Source of the DNA: Symbiodinium natans | Lineage: Eukaryota; Sar; Dinophyceae; Suessiales; Symbiodiniaceae | Length of the DNA stretch: 64,000 nt | NCBI GenBank assembly: GCA_905221605.1 | Contig: CAJNDS010000779.1 | Span: 208,501 to 272,500, forward strand | Direction: 5' to 3' | Part shown: positions 62,104 through 64,000 of the stretch, in pieces | How positions within the stretch are numbered: position 1 is the stretch's first letter | Layout: every line of letters starts with the position of its first letter | Position numbers and translations under genes: made by a program | The notes under the pieces: model-generated | Databases searched by the model: none | What the model saw: only the letters and a program-made list of their open reading frames with translations | What the model was told of the DNA's origin: nothing

Positions 62104-62448
62104 CTGCAGAGGAACTTGTTAACCGTAATAGCTCTTCTAACTTGCTGTTGTTTTTTGCTTGCAAACGCCCTTTTCCAACTTCGCGATCTGAAACCCGAAA
62201 ACCTCAAACCCTAAATTCAGGGTTTCGACTCTCACACTGGCGCACGCGCTCTGGTAGTATCCAGTAATGATAGCCAAACCACAACTCATTGGAAGCAGCC
62301 CTTGGATGTTGGCATGATACGTCTCAGGGTTTAGGGTTTAGGGTTTCTGTTAGGGTTTAGGGTGCATTTTAGGTTTTAATCGCTCACACTCGGACAAGCC
62401 AGGCGAGGTTAGGGTTTAGGGCTTCGGGCCTTTAGAACGCAGGGCATA

Positions 62449-62543
62449 ATGCAGGGGCCTTAATGATTGGAATAGGGTTTTGGGCGCCTTCGTAGTATAA
62501 GTTTTTATCAGGACAGAAATTGATATTGAGGCTTCTACATTAC
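62449..62543. mobile_element. MITE-like palindromic element, copy 4
   Basis: TGCAGGGGCCTTAATGATTG at the left, GAGGCTTCTACATTA at the right, with AGGGTTTTGGGCGC inside, as in copy 2. Confidence 0.5.
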
Positions 62544-62893
62544 GGCTTTAGGCTTGCGGAGGGTGCAGGGCCTTTTGAACGCTGTGCAAATGTGGTCGAA
62601 ATTGGGCTATTTGTTTGCGTAGTTAAAATTCGAACAAGCTGAAATTTTGGATTTTTTGTGTTTAGGGTTCAGGGTTTAATTCTGCCTAGCCGGGTTGGCC
62701 AATGCCTTCCGGGCTTAGGATGCATGGGGCAGATACTCTCGATGCCTCCGGGCTTAGCGTCTTGGGGCTTTGGCGGAGCTTTCAGATTCGAGTTTGGTAC
62801 AGGGTTTAGGGCGCCGATCAGTGGCAGAGTCTCTTGATTACTAGCCATCACAAACCCTCCATAAGCCCAAATCCAGAAACTCTTTAATTTTAC

Positions 62894-62960
62894 ATCGATG
62901 CAGGCCGCAATGGCGCATCCCCCTCTCCGGATGTCGACGGCATATCGTAGTTTCGAAACC
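62894..62960 (-). CDS. Candidate exon
   Basis: GT donor CGAT/GTAAAA. The acceptor would be the AG of a TTTAG/GG word. Reads FRNYDMPSTSGEGDAPLRPA, a flexible Ser/Gly/Pro segment. The upper border is uncertain. Confidence 0.4.
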
Positions 62961-63022
62961 CTAAACCCTCAAGGGGAGCGCAGCCCTATGCCGAAATACA
63001 AACTTCAAGGGTGGGGTAGTAC

Positions 63023-63097
63023 CGCACGCCATGCCCCGGCCTTCCGAATGATCGCTGTAGCCACACCGTTATCCCACAGCTCAGATTCAGAGCACTC
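63023..63097 (-). CDS. Candidate exon, 25 codons
   Basis: Acceptor TTGACAG and donor GCG/GTACTA. ECSESELWDNGVATAIIRKA, GAWRA, phase 0 at both ends. The plus strand is also open but less protein-like. Confidence 0.5.
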
Positions 63098-63179
63098 CTG
63101 TCAAGCTTGGCGAGCTGTCGGTTGCATCATTTGGGAGATTCTTGAAACTTGGTCTCCTTTATCTCAGGATCCTTGAAAC

Positions 63180-64000
63180 AAAGATCCCACTATGTGGGGT
63201 CCATAAAGGCCCCTTCTTGTACTAAATAATCATCTAGCGGTTCAAGGCCCTGAACCAAAGCCATTTTCATCCATTTTCCATGCATCCGTGTCTTTTCTCA
63301 TCCTTTCTGTGTCTTTGTTAAGGCTCCAAATGCAACTCAGTAGGCAGTAGACATGAAATTTTTGGAGGTCATGGTGGCGATAACATACCACAGCGGATTC
63401 ACATGGAATACACAAAGAGCAGGAGAGATGGGGGAGAGAGAGAGGAGGGAGGTAAGACGTGAGGGCAAGTTGATGGCGCTGGGTACGTTCAAATATCTGA
63501 ACTTCCCCGCTTGAGCCTCTGTACACCTGGAGCAAAACGAGTTTGGGACATTTCCTTCATTTCCTTCAGGCTGCTAAGCTTTCTAGAACCTGTACGCCCT
63601 AAACCTGAGGCTCCTCTGAAAGCTTTTGCTATCCGTCTACGATGAAGGAATTTAGGAGGCGATTCGCCGCTTCTGTTGCCAAAACAAGCCCCCCCGCCCC
63701 CCCCCGTAGGGGCGTATGAAAAAGATTAACATAGAAGGGCTGCTGAGCGGTTTTTGTGACATTACGCCTGTATTCCAGAACATATGTCACTATGTTGTTT
63801 TTGCTTCAGCCCTCACATTCTTCCTTGCGTTAAGTTTCGCAAACACGACACACAGCTTATCCAGCCAGTGTTTCCCAATTCGTGACGTAGGGGCTTAGCT
63901 GAAACTTAAGTAAGCACGCAAACCTTCAATTGAAGTTAGGTCTTCGTTTCCTGTTTAAGGGTTTGGGGGAGATGAAGCCAGCACGGATTGACAAACTTCA
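63180..64000. other. No gene recognised
   Basis: Purine-rich (GAGAGAGAGAGG) at ~63,430-63,450 and a C-run at ~63,690. Nothing else supported. Confidence 0.4.

Noticed and set aside
1-64000. CRISPR arrays, bacterial promoters, ribosome binding sites and terminators
   Set aside because: The sequence is eukaryotic in character; none of these signals applies and no array of spaced identical repeats was seen.

Overview
This window looks like nuclear DNA of a dinoflagellate, most likely a Symbiodiniaceae/Suessiales relative. That is an inference from three things: Ty1/copia polyproteins with dinoflagellate-style extra domains, plant-type TTTAGGG telomere-like heptamers scattered over almost the whole window on both strands, and short host-like exons that often seem to use GC as well as GT splice donors. 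No rRNA, tRNA, spliced-leader gene, CRISPR array or bacterial operon was found.

Region by region. 1-6,076 (minus): the 5' two thirds or so of an uninterrupted Ty1/copia-like polyprotein, 2,025 codons open to the window edge, ordered gag, CCCH and CCHC zinc fingers, aspartic protease, a cytosine-C5-methyltransferase-like module, then a D,D35E integrase. 7-11.7 kb: short minus-strand exon candidates in introns rich in TTTAGGG-like DNA. 11,982-19,821 (minus): a decayed copia element between ~175-bp direct repeats, with protease, RT, RNase H and a 2OG-Fe(II) dioxygenase-like reading frame; its RT/RNase H junction is split by a foldback repeat. 20-27 kb: more minus-strand exon candidates and a 1.1-kb minisatellite. 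29.5-31.4 kb (minus) and 42.1-44.8 kb (plus): two decayed LINEs. 33-39 kb, 45-55 kb and 57-63 kb: further minus-strand exon candidates among telomere-like tracts, palindromic elements, microsatellites and AT-rich tracts.

The main biological reading is that the DNA between the transposons is not empty. It holds one or several large, intron-rich, co-directional (minus-strand) host genes with exons of about 45-195 nt. Chains of candidate exons keep a common reading phase (26,984 to 11,107; 58,295 to 57,578; 50,865 to 50,124; 39,274 to 38,618; 33,710 to 33,350). The copia element at 12-20 kb lies inside one of the introns, on the same strand. I could not assign functions to these host genes; one (57.2 to 45.2 kb) looks like a secreted cysteine-rich protein. 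Exon borders were picked by eye from open frame plus AG acceptor and GT/GC donor, so each one is a hypothesis, although the overall pattern is stronger than any single exon.
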